From NCBI GenBank assembly GCA_902826835.1, contig CADEGH010000016.1:45971-109970 (forward strand): a stretch of 64,000 nt of DNA, read 5' to 3'. The stretch is from an uncultured bacterium (GTDB lineage: Bacteria > Planctomycetota > GCA-002687715). Shown here piece by piece: positions 8,715 through 24,732 of this stretch. The position numbers and the translations under genes were made by a program. How positions within the stretch are numbered: the first letter of the stretch is position 1; each line of letters starts with the position of its first letter. The notes beneath the pieces were generated by a model that worked only from the letters and a program-made list of their open reading frames with translations, was not told the origin of the DNA and searched no databases.

Positions 8715-9923
8715 ATGGCTAAGGAAGTCTTCGTCAGGAATAAGCCTCACGTCAACATCGGCACGATCGGCCACGTTGACCATGGCAAAACCACGCTGAC
8801 CGCCACCATCACGAAGTCCCTCGCTCTCAAGGGGCTGGCGCAGATCCGCAACTACGATCAGATCGACAACGCCCCCGAAGAGAAGGCGCGCGGTATCACC
8901 ATCAACACCGCTCACGTCGAGTACGAGACCACCAACCGCCACTACGCCCACGTCGACTGCCCCGGCCACGCGGACTATGTGAAGAACATGATCACGGGTG
9001 CGGCCCAGATGGACGGCACCATCCTGGTCGTCTCCTCGGCGGACGGCCCGATGCCCCAGACCCACGAGCACATCCTCCTGGCTCGCCAGGTCGGTGTCCC
9101 CGCCATCGTGGTGTTCATGAACAAGGTCGACCAGGTCGACGACCCCGAGCTCTTGGACCTCGTCGAGGTCGAGATCCGCGAACTCCTGAGCAAGCACGGC
9201 TTCCCCGGCGACAAGACCCCCGTGGTCAAGGGCTCCGCGCTCAAGGCTTCGGAGGCGATCGACAAGGGGGCCAAGCCCGATCACGCCGACCTCAAGTGCA
9301 TCTATGAGCTCATGGATGCCGTGGATGCCTTCATCCCGGAGCCGAAGCGCGAGATCGACAAGCCGTTCCTCATGCCCGTCGAAGACGTGTTCTCGATCGA
9401 AGGTCGTGGAACCGTGGTGACCGGGCGCGTCGAGCGCGGGATCGTCAAGGTGAACGACAACCTTGAGATCGTCGGGCTCATGCCCGAGCCGAGGAAGACG
9501 GTGTGCACCGGCGTCGAGATGTTCCGCAAGGTGCTGGACGAGGGCCGAGCCGGCGACAACGTCGGCGTGCTCCTCCGTGGCACCAAGAAGGAAGAGGTCG
9601 AGCGTGGCCAAGTTCTCGCGGCCCCCGGCTCGATCACTCCCCACACCAACTTCGAGGCCGAGGTGTACATCTTGAAGAAGGAAGAGGGTGGACGTCACAC
9701 CCCGTTCTTCACTGGCTATCGCCCGCAGTTCTACTTCCGCACCACCGACGTGACCGGAACCGCCAAGCTGCCTGATGGCGTCGAGATGGTGATGCCTGGC
9801 GACAACATCAAGATGTCGATCGAACTGATCTCTCCGATCGCCATGGACGCCGGCCTCCGCTTCGCCATTCGCGAAGGTGGCCGAACGGTCGGCGCTGGTG
9901 TGGTCGCGAAGATCATCAAGTAG
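8715..9923 (+). CDS. tuf: Elongation factor Tu
   Basis: EF-Tu delivers aminoacyl-tRNA to the ribosomal A site. The 402-residue product shows P-loop GHVDHGKT near residue 19, switch I ([17 protein letters not shown]), DCPGHADY, and NKVD for guanine recognition, followed by beta-barrel domains 2 and 3 (ending [14 protein letters not shown]). The ATG at 8715 is preceded by AAGGAG at 8699-8704; the frame is open further upstream through the tRNA but that part is not protein-like. The order thrT-tyrT-glyT-thrT-tuf is the classical tufB arrangement. No second tuf follows fusA here. Confidence 0.99.
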   Translation: MAKEVFVRNKPHVNIGTIGHVDHGKTTLTATITKSLALKGLAQIRNYDQIDNAPEEKARGITINTAHVEYETTNRHYAHVDCPGHADYVKNMITGAAQMDGTILVVSSADGPMPQTHEHILLARQVGVPAIVVFMNKVDQVDDPELLDLVEVEIRELLSKHGFPGDKTPVVKGSALKASEAIDKGAKPDHADLKCIYELMDAVDAFIPEPKREIDKPFLMPVEDVFSIEGRGTVVTGRVERGIVKVNDNLEIVGLMPEPRKTVCTGVEMFRKVLDEGRAGDNVGVLLRGTKKEEVERGQVLAAPGSITPHTNFEAEVYILKKEEGGRHTPFFTGYRPQFYFRTTDVTGTAKLPDGVEMVMPGDNIKMSIELISPIAMDAGLRFAIREGGRTVGAGVVAKIIK

Positions 9924-9931
9924 CCAATAGG

Positions 9932-10056
9932 CGAGGGCCGACCGGCGCGCGCCGGAGCCCTCGGTGAGTTGGCATCTCAAGGACGTCCGAGCGGGCCTGT
10001 GGGCACGCTCGGACCCCTGTGTTGAAGGATCAGACCTCCCGAACCGAGTTCGGGAG
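9932..10056 (+). promoter_or_regulatory. Three consecutive perfect hairpins between tuf and secE
   Basis: Hairpin 1 (9932-9963) has outer CGAGGGC/GCCCTCG and inner CCGGC/GCCGG stems. Hairpin 2 pairs GTCCGAGCG (9985-9993) with CGCTCGGAC (10006-10014). Hairpin 3 pairs CTCCCGAAC (10036-10044) with GTTCGGGAG (10048-10056). None has a U-tail. They fill the place where rpmG and tRNA-Trp often sit; neither is present. A processing or partial-termination role is inferred. Confidence 0.55.
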
Positions 10057-10081
10057 CGTGCGAACGGAGTGGGGATCGACG

Positions 10082-10528
10082 ATGGAGACCTACAAGAAGG
10101 GCGAAGGCACGCTGGTTCGGCGAATCGTGTTCTTCGCGATCGCCGGGATCCTCGTCTGGGGTGGCCAGGGGTTCTATACCTGGTTGATCAACCTCGACAT
10201 GTTCAACGGCCTATTCCGCAAGGGGCTGGTCGGGGGCGAGGACGGGACATTCATCCCCGTCTTCAACCAGCGGCTGAATCTCGGCTTCGTTCTCGGTTGG
10301 GGTTTTTCCATCCTGTCCATCTGGGGACTCTGGAAGTGGTTGAACCGCCCGAAGGTTGCCGACTTCCTCATCGAGACCGAAGAAGAACTCCGCAAGGTTT
10401 CCTGGCCCACGTGGAAGGACGCCTGGAACTCGGCCCTGATCGTGCTTGCGTTTGTCGCTCTGCTCACGGTATTCCTGTGGGTTTGCGACGTCGGCACCTA
10501 CAATCTGCTCGCTTTGGCCCTCGCCTGA
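10082..10528 (+). CDS. secE: Preprotein translocase subunit SecE, three-helix form
   Basis: SecE clamps SecY in the translocon. The 148-residue protein has the SecE core at the C-terminus: amphipathic helix FLIETEEELRKVSWPTWKDA followed by a membrane helix (LIVLAFVALLTVFLWVC). Two additional N-terminal membrane helices (about 15-37 and 75-95) give a three-helix topology like E. coli rather than the one-helix short form. ATG 10082 was chosen because METYKKGEG starts the cytoplasmic N-terminus; the in-frame start at 10019 would translate through hairpin 3. Position tuf-secE-nusG supports the call. Confidence 0.93.
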   Translation: METYKKGEGTLVRRIVFFAIAGILVWGGQGFYTWLINLDMFNGLFRKGLVGGEDGTFIPVFNQRLNLGFVLGWGFSILSIWGLWKWLNRPKVADFLIETEEELRKVSWPTWKDAWNSALIVLAFVALLTVFLWVCDVGTYNLLALALA

Positions 10529-10541
10529 GCAAGGCACGACG

Positions 10542-11141
10542 ATGACTGAACAAATCCCTGACCCTTCGCTGGTGGCCGCGGAGTCCATTCCGCGCCCAGC
10601 CGGCGCCGTCTGGTTCGCGGTTCGCGTCCAGAGCAACAAGGAGGAGTCGGTCAAGCGCAACATGGATCGCCGCATCGAGCTTCGCGGCCTTCAGCGCAAG
10701 ATCGTGCAGGTCGTCGTTCCCACCGAAAAAATTGCCGAGATCAAGAACGGCAAGCGCCGCACTCGCCAGGTCAAGACTTATCCCGGGTACGTCCTCGTCG
10801 AAATGCTGATGGACGACGAGACCTGGGCGTTCGTCCGGGAAACCGGCGGAGTCGGCGACTTTGTGGGCGGGGGCGGGAACATCCACCAAAAGCCCTTTCC
10901 CCTGCGTCCCGAAGAGGTCAACAAGATCTTCGGACTTGAGGTTCCTGGTCAGGAACCCGCCAAGATCAAGATCAACCTCTCGACCGGAGACAAGGTCAAG
11001 ATCCGCGAAGGCCCCTTCGAGAACTTCGATGGCGTCGTCGAGGAGATCAACGAACAAAAGGGAACGGTGCGGGTCACCGTGACCATTTTCGGCCGGGCCA
11101 CGCCGGTCGAGCTCAAATACTGGGAAATCGAAGCGATCTGA
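10542..11141 (+). CDS. nusG: Transcription termination/antitermination factor NusG
   Basis: NusG binds RNA polymerase and couples it to Rho or the ribosome. The 199-residue protein has an N-terminal extension rich in Pro/Ala, the NGN domain (WFAVRVQSNKEESVKRN, then YPGYVLVEMLMDDETW and FVGGGGNIHQKPFPL), and a C-terminal KOW domain (GDKVKIREGPFENFDGVVEE). It starts 13 nt after secE, and rplK follows 33 nt later, the standard secE-nusG-rplK order. No insertion domain is present. Confidence 0.97.
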   Translation: MTEQIPDPSLVAAESIPRPAGAVWFAVRVQSNKEESVKRNMDRRIELRGLQRKIVQVVVPTEKIAEIKNGKRRTRQVKTYPGYVLVEMLMDDETWAFVRETGGVGDFVGGGGNIHQKPFPLRPEEVNKIFGLEVPGQEPAKIKINLSTGDKVKIREGPFENFDGVVEEINEQKGTVRVTVTIFGRATPVELKYWEIEAI

Positions 11142-11174
11142 GCGGCTCGGAGCTTTCGAACAAGGGTTCATCAC

Positions 11175-11600
11175 ATGGCCAAACAAGTCACCACGAAGAT
11201 CAAGTTGCAGTGCCCGGGTGGGCAGGCCACTCCCGCTCCGCCCGTCGGCCCGGCTCTCGGACAGCACGGTGTCAACATCGGCATGTTCGTGAAGCAGTTC
11301 AACGACGCCACCAAGGCACAGCCGGGCATGATCATCCCGGTCGAAATCACCGTCTACAACGACCGATCCTTCGACTTCATCCTGAAGTCTCCCCCGGCGG
11401 CCGTGCTGCTGAAGAAGCTCGCGGGGATCCCCAAGGGAGCGGGTCGGCCCAAGGCCGAGACGGTGGGGCAGGTGACGCGGGCGCAGGTTCGCGAAATTGC
11501 CAAGATCAAAAAGAACGAACTCAATTCGGCTTCGGAAGAAGCCGCCATGCGCGTGATCGAAGGAACTGCTCGTTCCTCGGGCATTCGCGTGGTCGATTGA
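11175..11600 (+). CDS. rplK: 50S ribosomal protein L11
   Basis: L11 binds the GTPase-associated region of 23S rRNA with L10 and is needed for RelA activation. The 141-residue protein has the proline-rich N-terminal domain ([18 protein letters not shown]) and an rRNA-binding C-terminal domain ending in [16 protein letters not shown]. Length is standard. A 106-nt gap with a hairpin separates it from rplA, longer than usual for this pair. Confidence 0.99.
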   Translation: MAKQVTTKIKLQCPGGQATPAPPVGPALGQHGVNIGMFVKQFNDATKAQPGMIIPVEITVYNDRSFDFILKSPPAAVLLKKLAGIPKGAGRPKAETVGQVTRAQVREIAKIKKNELNSASEEAAMRVIEGTARSSGIRVVD

Positions 11601-11613
11601 TGCGACAGTTTCC

Positions 11614-11634
11614 CCGCCTTCGCTCGGAAGGCGG
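11614..11634 (+). promoter_or_regulatory. Perfect 8-bp hairpin between rplK and rplA
   Basis: CCGCCTTC (11614-11621) pairs with GAAGGCGG (11627-11634) around a 5-nt loop. L1 is a known translational repressor that binds its own mRNA in other bacteria, so this lies in a plausible place for feedback; the sequence itself does not resemble a classical L1 site. Confidence 0.4.
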
Positions 11635-11706
11635 ACCTCGATGCGGTGGGCTTCCGGACGGGTCGGACCGCGTCGAGTTGGTGATGGCGTCCGGAGGAGC
11701 GAGGTG

Positions 11707-12390
11707 ATGGCGCACAGAGGTAAGCGCTACCGAGCCGCCGCGTCGATCCGAGAGGCTGAAAAGCCCTACGGACTCGCGGAGGCGGTCGATCTCCTCGCGA
11801 AGTTTCCGAAGCCGAAATTCGACGAGACCGTCACGGTCACGATTCGGCTCGGGATCGACGCGAAGAAATCGGACCAAGTCGTCCGCGGTTCCATTTCCCT
11901 GCCACACGGCATCGGAAAGGAACTGCGGGTGGTCGTGTTCGCCGAGGGGGCTCGGGCCGAAGAGGCCAGGGCCGCTGGTGCAATCCAGGTCGGTTCCGCC
12001 GATCTCGCCGAGAAGGTTCTCGGCGGGTGGACGGAGTTCGACGTGGCGATCGCCAGTCCCGACATGATGAAGCATGTCGGCAAACTCGGTAAGGTCCTGG
12101 GCCCGCAGGGCAAAATGCCCTCGCCCAAGGCCGGAACCGTGACCATGGACATCGGGCAGGCCGTACGCGAGTTCAAGGCCGGCAAGATCGAGTTTCGCAA
12201 CGACGCCGGCGGCAATCTGGCCGCCCCCATGGGGAAGCGATCCTTCCCGAAACAAAAGCTCCTGGACAACATCCAGGCTTTCCTTACCTACGTCGGGACC
12301 CTGAAACCGCCTACTGCCAAGGGCAATTTCGTGACCAAGGCAGTTCTGGCGGCGACGCAGAGCCCCGGCATCCGCATTTCGGTCGGTTAG
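11707..12390 (+). CDS. rplA: 50S ribosomal protein L1
   Basis: L1 forms the mobile stalk that guides deacylated tRNA from the E site and can repress its own operon. The 227-residue product contains the family signature GPQGKMPSPKAGT near residue 136 and the N-terminal RGKRYRAAASIREAEKPYGL. ATG 11707 has GGAGGAGCGAGG just upstream; an in-frame start at 11641 lies in the hairpin-containing spacer and is not supported by homology. Confidence 0.98.
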   Translation: MAHRGKRYRAAASIREAEKPYGLAEAVDLLAKFPKPKFDETVTVTIRLGIDAKKSDQVVRGSISLPHGIGKELRVVVFAEGARAEEARAAGAIQVGSADLAEKVLGGWTEFDVAIASPDMMKHVGKLGKVLGPQGKMPSPKAGTVTMDIGQAVREFKAGKIEFRNDAGGNLAAPMGKRSFPKQKLLDNIQAFLTYVGTLKPPTAKGNFVTKAVLAATQSPGIRISVG

Positions 12391-12406
12391 TCGAGGAGGC
12401 ACAACC

Positions 12407-12943
12407 ATGAGTAAAGCCATCAATGCTGCCTTGATCGACAGCCTCGAGAACGAGTTGAAGAACTCGGACTCCTGCGTTCTCGTCGGAACGGTCGGCATGA
12501 CCGTGGCCGAAGCGAGCGCATTCCGCAACAAGCTTCGTGGTCACTCATTCCGCATGCGGGTCGTGAAGAACGCTTTGGCTGCCAAGGCGTTCGATCGGCA
12601 CGGATGGAACGGATTGGGAGATCGCCTGAAGGGTATGTCCGCCGTCGTCTACGGAGGCGAAGGCGCGATCGCGATCAGCAAGATGCTGGTCGCGGAAAAG
12701 AAGACCCTGAAGGAGAAGCTGGTCATCCACGGTGGTTACTCGGAAGGGGAGGTCGTCGATGCTGCTGGCGTCGATGCGCTTTCCAGGGTTCCGGGGCGCC
12801 CCGAACTCTTGAGCATGACGCTCGGGGGCCTTGCCGGCCCGATCAGCGGCATGTCTCGGAACTTGGATGGCCTCTTGACCGAAATGCATGGGCTCTTGAC
12901 CTCGCTTGCCGACCAAAAGGAAAAGGCCGGCAGCGCGGCGTGA
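12407..12943 (+). CDS. rplJ: 50S ribosomal protein L10
   Basis: L10 anchors the L7/L12 dimers to the ribosome. The 178-residue protein has the N-terminal rRNA-binding domain (SVLVGTVGMTVAE-like region, FRNKLRGHSFRMRVVKNALA) and a C-terminal helix (residues about 140-170) that carries L7/L12. The gap to rplA is only 16 nt, so there is no room for the long L10 leader seen in enterobacteria. Confidence 0.98.
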   Translation: MSKAINAALIDSLENELKNSDSCVLVGTVGMTVAEASAFRNKLRGHSFRMRVVKNALAAKAFDRHGWNGLGDRLKGMSAVVYGGEGAIAISKMLVAEKKTLKEKLVIHGGYSEGEVVDAAGVDALSRVPGRPELLSMTLGGLAGPISGMSRNLDGLLTEMHGLLTSLADQKEKAGSAA

Positions 12944-13017
12944 GAGCAGGTAGTCCCTGAGCACAGCACCCGTTCCCCCTCGCGACCAGCGCGGGAGAAC
13001 TCGTGGAGAACAAGAAA

Positions 13018-13416
13018 ATGTCGACGACCACTTACCCTGAGAAGATTCAGAAGATCCTTGATTCGATCGGTGACATGACCGTCCGCGAGCTCGTTGAGCT
13101 CAAGGAAGCCTTCAAGACCACCTTCAAGGTCGAGGCGGCTGCTCCCGTGTTCGCCGGCGCGATGCCCGGCGCGGCGGCGGCGGCGGCTCCGGCCGTCGAA
13201 GAGAAGACCACTTTCGATGTGGTCTTGAAAGAAGGCGGCGCCAACAAGATCGCGGTGATCAAGGTCATCCGCGAGATCACGAGCCTGGGCCTGAAGGAGG
13301 CCAAGGATCTCGTCGATGGCGCTCCCAAGACGGTGAAGGAAGGCGCTTCGAAGGAAGACGCCGATGCTCTCAAGAAGAAGCTGACCGACGCGGGTGCGAC
13401 GGTCGAGCTCAAGTGA
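13018..13416 (+). CDS. rplL: 50S ribosomal protein L7/L12
   Basis: L7/L12 recruits translational GTPases. The 132-residue protein has the N-terminal dimerisation helices, an alanine-rich hinge ([16 protein letters not shown]) and the conserved globular domain ([20 protein letters not shown]). I use ATG 13018 with GGAG about 9 nt upstream; the in-frame GTG at 13003 would add five residues. A 74-nt gap precedes it and a structured 256-nt gap follows before rpoB. Confidence 0.97.
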   Translation: MSTTTYPEKIQKILDSIGDMTVRELVELKEAFKTTFKVEAAAPVFAGAMPGAAAAAAPAVEEKTTFDVVLKEGGANKIAVIKVIREITSLGLKEAKDLVDGAPKTVKEGASKEDADALKKKLTDAGATVELK

Positions 13417-13450
13417 TCTTCACCCTCCAGGGTGGTCGGGACGCGAGGGG

Positions 13451-13532
13451 GTTCGGCTCCTTCCTCACGTTCCGAATGAGAGCGAACAAGGGCCCCTCCC
13501 GAAGGTCGGGAGTGGTTCGAGCCGAACGTTTC
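13451..13532 (+). promoter_or_regulatory. Nested RNA stem in the rplL-rpoB gap, attenuator or processing site candidate
   Basis: GTTCGGCTC (13451-13459) pairs perfectly with GAGCCGAAC (13519-13527), enclosing an inner hairpin CTCCCGA/TCGGGAG (13496-13502, 13506-13512). A short GTTTCT follows. In E. coli the rplL-rpoB spacer holds a partial terminator and an RNase III site that lower rpoBC output relative to ribosomal proteins; this element occupies the same place. Confidence 0.5.
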
Positions 13533-13672
13533 TAATGCAGCGGGTACGTCCATCGCTCCAAGCGACCGGGACAGGCGGCGCGCGACCTCATCCTCCAAGC
13601 CGTTTTGGCGGGGGACGGGTGGCGTGCCGCTTGTGCTGTTCCTGAGCGGTGGACCTTCGCCGAGGTGAGACG

Positions 13673-16600
13673 ATGACTTTGCAGTCGCGGAACTACGGGC
13701 GCGGGGACGAGGTCTTGCCGGTCCCGGATCTGACCGAGCTTCAGATCAAGTCGTACCGGGAATTCCTCCAAGAGGATGCCCCGGTGGCGGAGCGCAAGCT
13801 CGTGGGGCTCGAAGGCATTCTGCGCGAAACGTTTCCCATCGAGTCCTACGACAAGACCATGAAGCTGGTCTATCTGGGCTACGAACTCGGGAAGCCGCGC
13901 TACAACCCCGAGGAGTGCCGTCTGCTGAAGCAGACCTTCGGCATGCCCTTCAAGGTCCGAGTGCGACTCGACAAAGCGGAGCCGGTCGAAGAGGACGTCT
14001 ATCTAGGGGAAATTCCCCGCATGGTGGGCGGGGGTGAGTTCATCGTCAACGGCGCCGAGCGGGTCATCGTCTCTCAGCTCCATCGCTCCCCGGGGGTCGA
14101 CTTTTCCGTCGACGTGCAGTCCGGCGAAAAGAAGCTCCACTCGTGCTGGATCATTCCGGAGCGTGGCTCCTGGATCGAAATCAACGTCACGAAAAAAGAC
14201 GTTCTGAACGTCAAAATCGATCAGAGCGGCAAGTTTCTCGCGACGACCATTATCCGCGCGTTCGACCCGAAATACGGGACCGACGAGGCCATCATCCGGC
14301 TGTTCCATCCCACGAAGGTGGTCAAGCTCGGCAACAAGGCCGCCCTCGAGAAGATTCGCGGCGCCTTCGTCGTCGGGGCCATTGTGGATCCCGAAAGCGG
14401 AGAGCCTCGCGTCGCCTCCGGCGAGCAGCTCACCGACGAGCATCTGAAGGACATCGGCCGATCCGACCTCACCGAGATCGAGATCATCGACGGCCAGCCT
14501 CGCGAGTTCCTGCTCCTCAACACCCTTCGCGAGGATACCGCGAAGACCCACGAAGAAGCTCTGCTTCGGATTTACCAGCGCTTCCGACCCGGGAATCCGC
14601 CCCAGCTCGAGAAGTCGCGCGACCTGTTCAACGAGAAGTTCCGGGACGCTGCCCGGTATCGACTCGGCAAGGTCGGGCGCTTCCGCCTCAACCGTAAGTT
14701 CAACCAGACCGTCTCCGAAGAGGAGATGACCTTGACCGTCGACGACTTCATCAGCGCGATGAAGTACATCCTCGCCCTGCGGGCCAACGACCCGGCTGCC
14801 GAAGTGGACGACATCGACCACTTGGGCAACCGGCGTGTGCGCACGCTCTGCGAGCTGGCCGCCGACGAGTTCCGCAAGGGCTTCCTCAAGCTTCGCAAGA
14901 CGGCGCAAGAGCGCATGAACCTGGAGAAGGACAACCTCACTCCTCGTGCGCTGATCAACGCCAAGACGATTTCGTCGTCGATCGATTACTTCTTCGGTCG
15001 TGGCGAGCTGAGTCAGGTGGTCGACCAGACCAACCCCTTGTCCCAGCTCACCCACGAGCGCCGCTTGTCGGCCCTCGGGCCGGGTGGTCTCAATCGCAAA
15101 CGCGCCGGATTCGAAGTGCGCGACGTGCACATCTCCCACTACGGTCGCATTTGTCCGATCGAAACGCCGGAAGGCACGAACATCGGATTGATCGCGAGCC
15201 TTGGGATCTACGCCAACGTCGACGAGTACGGCTTCCTCATCACGCCGTACCGCGTCGTGAACAAGGGCAAGGTCACCAACGAAGTCGTGCACCTTCGTGC
15301 CGACGAGGAGTCGAGGACGATCATCGCCCCGGCCGACGCTCCGATGGACGACAAGGGCCGCTTCACCGAAGAGCGCGTCATGGCGCGCATGTACGGCGAC
15401 TTCCGCTTCGTGCCGAGGGAAGAGATCAACTACCTCGATATCTCGACGCGGCAAATCGTTGGGGTTTCGGCCAGCTTGATCCCGTTCCTCGAGCACGACG
15501 ACGCCAACCGCGCGTTGATGGGTTCGAACATGCAGCGCCAAGCGGTGCCGCTGGTTCGCACCGAGCCTCCCGTGGTCGCCACCGGCATGGAGCGCGTGGT
15601 CGCCCGCAACAGCGGGATGGTGGTCACGGCTCGTCAGGCCGGAACCGTCAAGCGCGTCAGCTCTCAGGAAATCCAGGTCGGCGACGATGTCTATCGGCTG
15701 AAGAAGTTTGTCGGCCTGAATGAACGCACCTGCCTCAACCAAAAACCCATCGTGCGCGAGGGGGAGAAGGTGGAAGCGGGACAGGTCATCGCCGACGGCG
15801 CCGCTACGCACCAGGGAGAACTCTCCCTCGGGCGCAACGTGATGGTCGCCTTCATGACCTGGGACGGATACAACTTCGAAGACGCCATCCTGATTTCCGA
15901 GAACTTGGTCAAGCAGGACTACTACACCAGCATCCACATCGATTCGTACGAGACCGAAATCCGCGAGACGAAGCTCGGGCGCGAAGAATTCACGCGCGAT
16001 ATCCCGAACGTCTCCGAGCGGGCTCTGAAAAACCTCGATGACGACGGCATCGTGCGGACTGGCACCAAGGTTCGCCCCGGCGACATCCTGGTCGGCAAGG
16101 TCGCACCCAAGTCCAAGAACGAGCTCTCGCCCGAAGAGAAGCTCCTCCACGCCATCTTCGGACGGGCTGGCGAGGACGTGAAGAACGACTCTCTCGAAGT
16201 GCCGTCAGGCACGGAGGGGATCGTCATCCACACCGAGAAGTTCTCGCGCAAGGTCAACCAGACGGAGGAAGAGCGCCAGAAGAACCTGGCCGAGATCCGC
16301 AAGGCGGAGAGCACCTTCCTGCAGCTCTACAAAGAAGAGCTCACCGGTCTGACCGGGCGCTTGAACGAACTCCGGGACACGCCGCTCCACGATCCGAAGA
16401 CGCGGAAGAAGATCGCCGCCGACGAAGCCAACGACATCCCACACCTCAAAGCGGTGCGGGAGATGATTTTCGCGGCGGTGGACGCCACCAAGGAAATCAA
16501 GATCAAGAAGACCTCCCAGGAGGTCATGAAGAAGTACTTCGACCGCATCGACGAGTACGAAACCGAGAAGACCAAGCGGGTGAACCGCCTGTCCCGCGGC

Positions 16601-17365
16601 GACGAACTCCCGACCGGCGTGCTCGAAATGGTGAAGGTGTACGTCGCGACGAAGCGACGCATCTCGGTCGGCGACAAAATCGCCGGTCGTCACGGCAACA
16701 AGGGTGTCATTTCGCGCATCCTTCCCGTCGAAGACATGCCATTCCTCGCGGATGGCACCCCCGTCGAGATGGTGTTGAACCCTCTGGGCGTTCCGTCGCG
16801 AATGAATGTCGGGCAGATCCTCGAAACCCACCTCGGGTGGGCGGCGAAGAAGCTCGGGGTTCAGGCGATCACTCCGGTCTTCGACGGCGCGAGCGAGCAG
16901 GACATCGAAGCCTTGCTCGGAGAAGCCGGCCTTCCCACCGAGGGGAAGGTCACTCTGTACGACGGTCGCACCGGGGAACCGTTCGAGCAGAAGGTGACGG
17001 TGGGCTACATGTACATGCTCAAGCTCCACCATCTCGTGGACGAGAAAATCCACGCCCGAGCCACGGGACCTTACTCGCTCATCACGCAGCAGCCCCTCGG
17101 CGGCAAGGCTCGTTTCGGTGGCCAGAGGTTCGGGGAAATGGAAGTGTGGGCACTCGAGGCGTACGGCGCCGCCTACATCCTCCAGGAGCTGCTCACCGTC
17201 AAGTCAGACGACGTCGACGGCCGCACGAAGATCTACGAATCGATGGTGAAGGGTGAAAACACCCTGGAGGCGGGCACCCCCGTTTCCTTTGACGTGCTCT
17301 GCAACGAAATCAAGGGACTTTGCTTGAACATCGAGCTGCACCGCGAACGCGCGCTGCTCGGCTGA
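13673..17365 (+). CDS. rpoB: DNA-directed RNA polymerase subunit beta
   Basis: The beta subunit forms one jaw of the polymerase active cleft. The 1230-residue product runs from [16 protein letters not shown] (N-terminus) through the rifampicin region ([18 protein letters not shown], then [11 protein letters not shown]), a catalytic Lys region, [13 protein letters not shown] near residue 1003, to the C-terminal clamp segment ending [18 protein letters not shown] 13673 follows GAGGTGAG; the GTG at 13649 is an alternative. The rifampicin pocket has substitutions relative to E. coli (Glu for Q510, Val for F514 and M515). rpoC begins 17 nt later. Confidence 0.99.
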   Translation: MTLQSRNYGRGDEVLPVPDLTELQIKSYREFLQEDAPVAERKLVGLEGILRETFPIESYDKTMKLVYLGYELGKPRYNPEECRLLKQTFGMPFKVRVRLDKAEPVEEDVYLGEIPRMVGGGEFIVNGAERVIVSQLHRSPGVDFSVDVQSGEKKLHSCWIIPERGSWIEINVTKKDVLNVKIDQSGKFLATTIIRAFDPKYGTDEAIIRLFHPTKVVKLGNKAALEKIRGAFVVGAIVDPESGEPRVASGEQLTDEHLKDIGRSDLTEIEIIDGQPREFLLLNTLREDTAKTHEEALLRIYQRFRPGNPPQLEKSRDLFNEKFRDAARYRLGKVGRFRLNRKFNQTVSEEEMTLTVDDFISAMKYILALRANDPAAEVDDIDHLGNRRVRTLCELAADEFRKGFLKLRKTAQERMNLEKDNLTPRALINAKTISSSIDYFFGRGELSQVVDQTNPLSQLTHERRLSALGPGGLNRKRAGFEVRDVHISHYGRICPIETPEGTNIGLIASLGIYANVDEYGFLITPYRVVNKGKVTNEVVHLRADEESRTIIAPADAPMDDKGRFTEERVMARMYGDFRFVPREEINYLDISTRQIVGVSASLIPFLEHDDANRALMGSNMQRQAVPLVRTEPPVVATGMERVVARNSGMVVTARQAGTVKRVSSQEIQVGDDVYRLKKFVGLNERTCLNQKPIVREGEKVEAGQVIADGAATHQGELSLGRNVMVAFMTWDGYNFEDAILISENLVKQDYYTSIHIDSYETEIRETKLGREEFTRDIPNVSERALKNLDDDGIVRTGTKVRPGDILVGKVAPKSKNELSPEEKLLHAIFGRAGEDVKNDSLEVPSGTEGIVIHTEKFSRKVNQTEEERQKNLAEIRKAESTFLQLYKEELTGLTGRLNELRDTPLHDPKTRKKIAADEANDIPHLKAVREMIFAAVDATKEIKIKKTSQEVMKKYFDRIDEYETEKTKRVNRLSRGDELPTGVLEMVKVYVATKRRISVGDKIAGRHGNKGVISRILPVEDMPFLADGTPVEMVLNPLGVPSRMNVGQILETHLGWAAKKLGVQAITPVFDGASEQDIEALLGEAGLPTEGKVTLYDGRTGEPFEQKVTVGYMYMLKLHHLVDEKIHARATGPYSLITQQPLGGKARFGGQRFGEMEVWALEAYGAAYILQELLTVKSDDVDGRTKIYESMVKGENTLEAGTPVSFDVLCNEIKGLCLNIELHRERALLG

Positions 17366-17382
17366 GAGGCACGGAGATAGCC

Positions 17383-21528
<4,146 letters not shown>

Positions 21529-21546
21529 ACCGGCTTGGGATCGGGC

Positions 21547-21620
21547 GGGCGGCGCGATACAGTGCCGCCCCGCAAGCCGATCTTGCTTTCCTCGGGATTT
21601 CGGCCCCTGCCGAGGGAATC
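21547..21620 (+). promoter_or_regulatory. Hairpins between rpoC and rpsL
   Basis: GGGCGGC (21547-21553) pairs with GCCGCCC (21564-21570), 18 nt after the rpoC stop. A second, imperfect inverted repeat around TTCCTCGG/CCGAGGGAA follows (about 21588-21620). No U-tract is seen. The gap could also contain a promoter for the str genes, but I cannot define its boxes. Confidence 0.4.
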
Positions 21621-21696
21621 ACGACCTGCGAATCGATGGTGGCCGATCGCATTTGGATCTTGAGTCAAGAACGGTCAACGACCGGAGTTACGGCAG

Positions 21697-22074
21697 ATGC
21701 CGACGATCAATCAACTGGTCCGCAAGGGCCGGGTTCAGCAGAAGCGGCGGAGCAAGTCTCCCATCCTCGACGCCTGCCCGCAAAAGCGGGGAGTGTGTCA
21801 GCAGGTGAAGACCATGACGCCGAAGAAGCCCAACTCGGCGCTCCGCAAGATCGCCCGCGTGCGTCTCTCGAATGGCAAGGAGACCACCGTTTACATCCCG
21901 GGCGAGGGGCATAATCTCCAGGAGCACTCGATCGTGCTCATACGCGGTGGCCGCGTGCGCGACCTCCCCGGTGTGCGCTACCACGTGATCCGCGGAACCC
22001 TGGACGCTTCAGGGGTCGATGATCGTCGTCGCAGCCGTTCGAAGTACGGGACGAAGCGTCCCAAGGGTAAGTGA
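21697..22074 (+). CDS. rpsL: 30S ribosomal protein S12
   Basis: S12 sits at the decoding centre. The 125-residue protein has [11 protein letters not shown] with the lysine whose mutation gives streptomycin resistance, so the wild-type sensitive residue is present. The C-terminal [10 protein letters not shown] tail is typical. It starts the rpsL-rpsG pair; rpsG follows 9 nt later. Confidence 0.99.
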   Translation: MPTINQLVRKGRVQQKRRSKSPILDACPQKRGVCQQVKTMTPKKPNSALRKIARVRLSNGKETTVYIPGEGHNLQEHSIVLIRGGRVRDLPGVRYHVIRGTLDASGVDDRRRSRSKYGTKRPKGK

Positions 22075-22083
22075 GGTCGTCCT

Positions 22084-22557
22084 ATGGCGCACAAGTACGA
22101 ATCGACGGAGCGATTTCTGAAGCCGGACCCCAAGTACCAGAGCCGGCTCGTCTCGAAGTTCATCAACTGCATCATGCACGGCGGCAAGAAAGCCGCGGCG
22201 CGCATCGTGGTTTATGACTGCATGGAGCAGATTGCCAAGAAGATGCCCGGGGAGAATCCCGAGGCGGTCTTCCAGGCGGCGGTTTCCAACGTGAAGCCGG
22301 TTATTGAAGTCCGGTCCAAGCGCGTTGGTGGTGCCAACTACCAAGTGCCGATCGAGGTCAAGCGCAGTCGCCAGCAGACTTTGGCGTTCCGCTGGATCAT
22401 CGAGGCTTGCCGCGGGCGCGGCGGGCGCCCGATGTCTCAGCGTCTGTCCGAAGAAATCATGGCCGCCTATCGCAAAGAGGGGGTCGCGGTCACGAAGCGC
22501 GACAACACCCACAAGATGGCCGACGCCAACAAGATGAACGCTCACTTCGCCTGGTAA
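22084..22557 (+). CDS. rpsG: 30S ribosomal protein S7
   Basis: S7 nucleates assembly of the 30S head and can repress the str operon. The 157-residue protein has the conserved central region (VKPVIEVRSKRVGGANYQVP and RQQTLAFRWI) and the C-terminal KREDTHKMAEAN-type end (RDNTHKMADANKMNAHFAW). A strong terminator lies directly after it, so fusA is expressed at least partly separately. Confidence 0.99.
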   Translation: MAHKYESTERFLKPDPKYQSRLVSKFINCIMHGGKKAAARIVVYDCMEQIAKKMPGENPEAVFQAAVSNVKPVIEVRSKRVGGANYQVPIEVKRSRQQTLAFRWIIEACRGRGGRPMSQRLSEEIMAAYRKEGVAVTKRDNTHKMADANKMNAHFAW

Positions 22558-22570
22558 TTCAGGTCGATCA

Positions 22571-22608
22571 CGCCGACGCTCGGGGAATGCCCGCGTCGGC
22601 GTTTTTTT
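22571..22608 (+). terminator. Rho-independent terminator between rpsG and fusA
   Basis: CGCCGACGC (22571-22579) pairs perfectly with GCGTCGGCG (22593-22601), followed by seven T residues. It is the clearest intrinsic terminator in the supercluster and splits the str genes; read-through or a separate fusA promoter is therefore needed. Confidence 0.93.
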
Positions 22609-22650
22609 GTTCGTAGGGGGACTCTCTCCCAAGGAACGAGGACTTCGATC

Positions 22651-24723
<2,073 letters not shown>

Positions 24724-24732
24724 GTAAATATT

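Noticed and set aside
9924..10081. tRNA-Trp or rpmG between tuf and secE
   Set aside because: No cloverleaf and no L33-like CxxC protein; the gap is explained by three hairpins.
14003..16150. Long minus-strand ORF opposite rpoB
   Set aside because: It is a shadow of high-GC rpoB codons; its translation is low in hydrophobic core and resembles no family, and rpoB is certain on the other strand.
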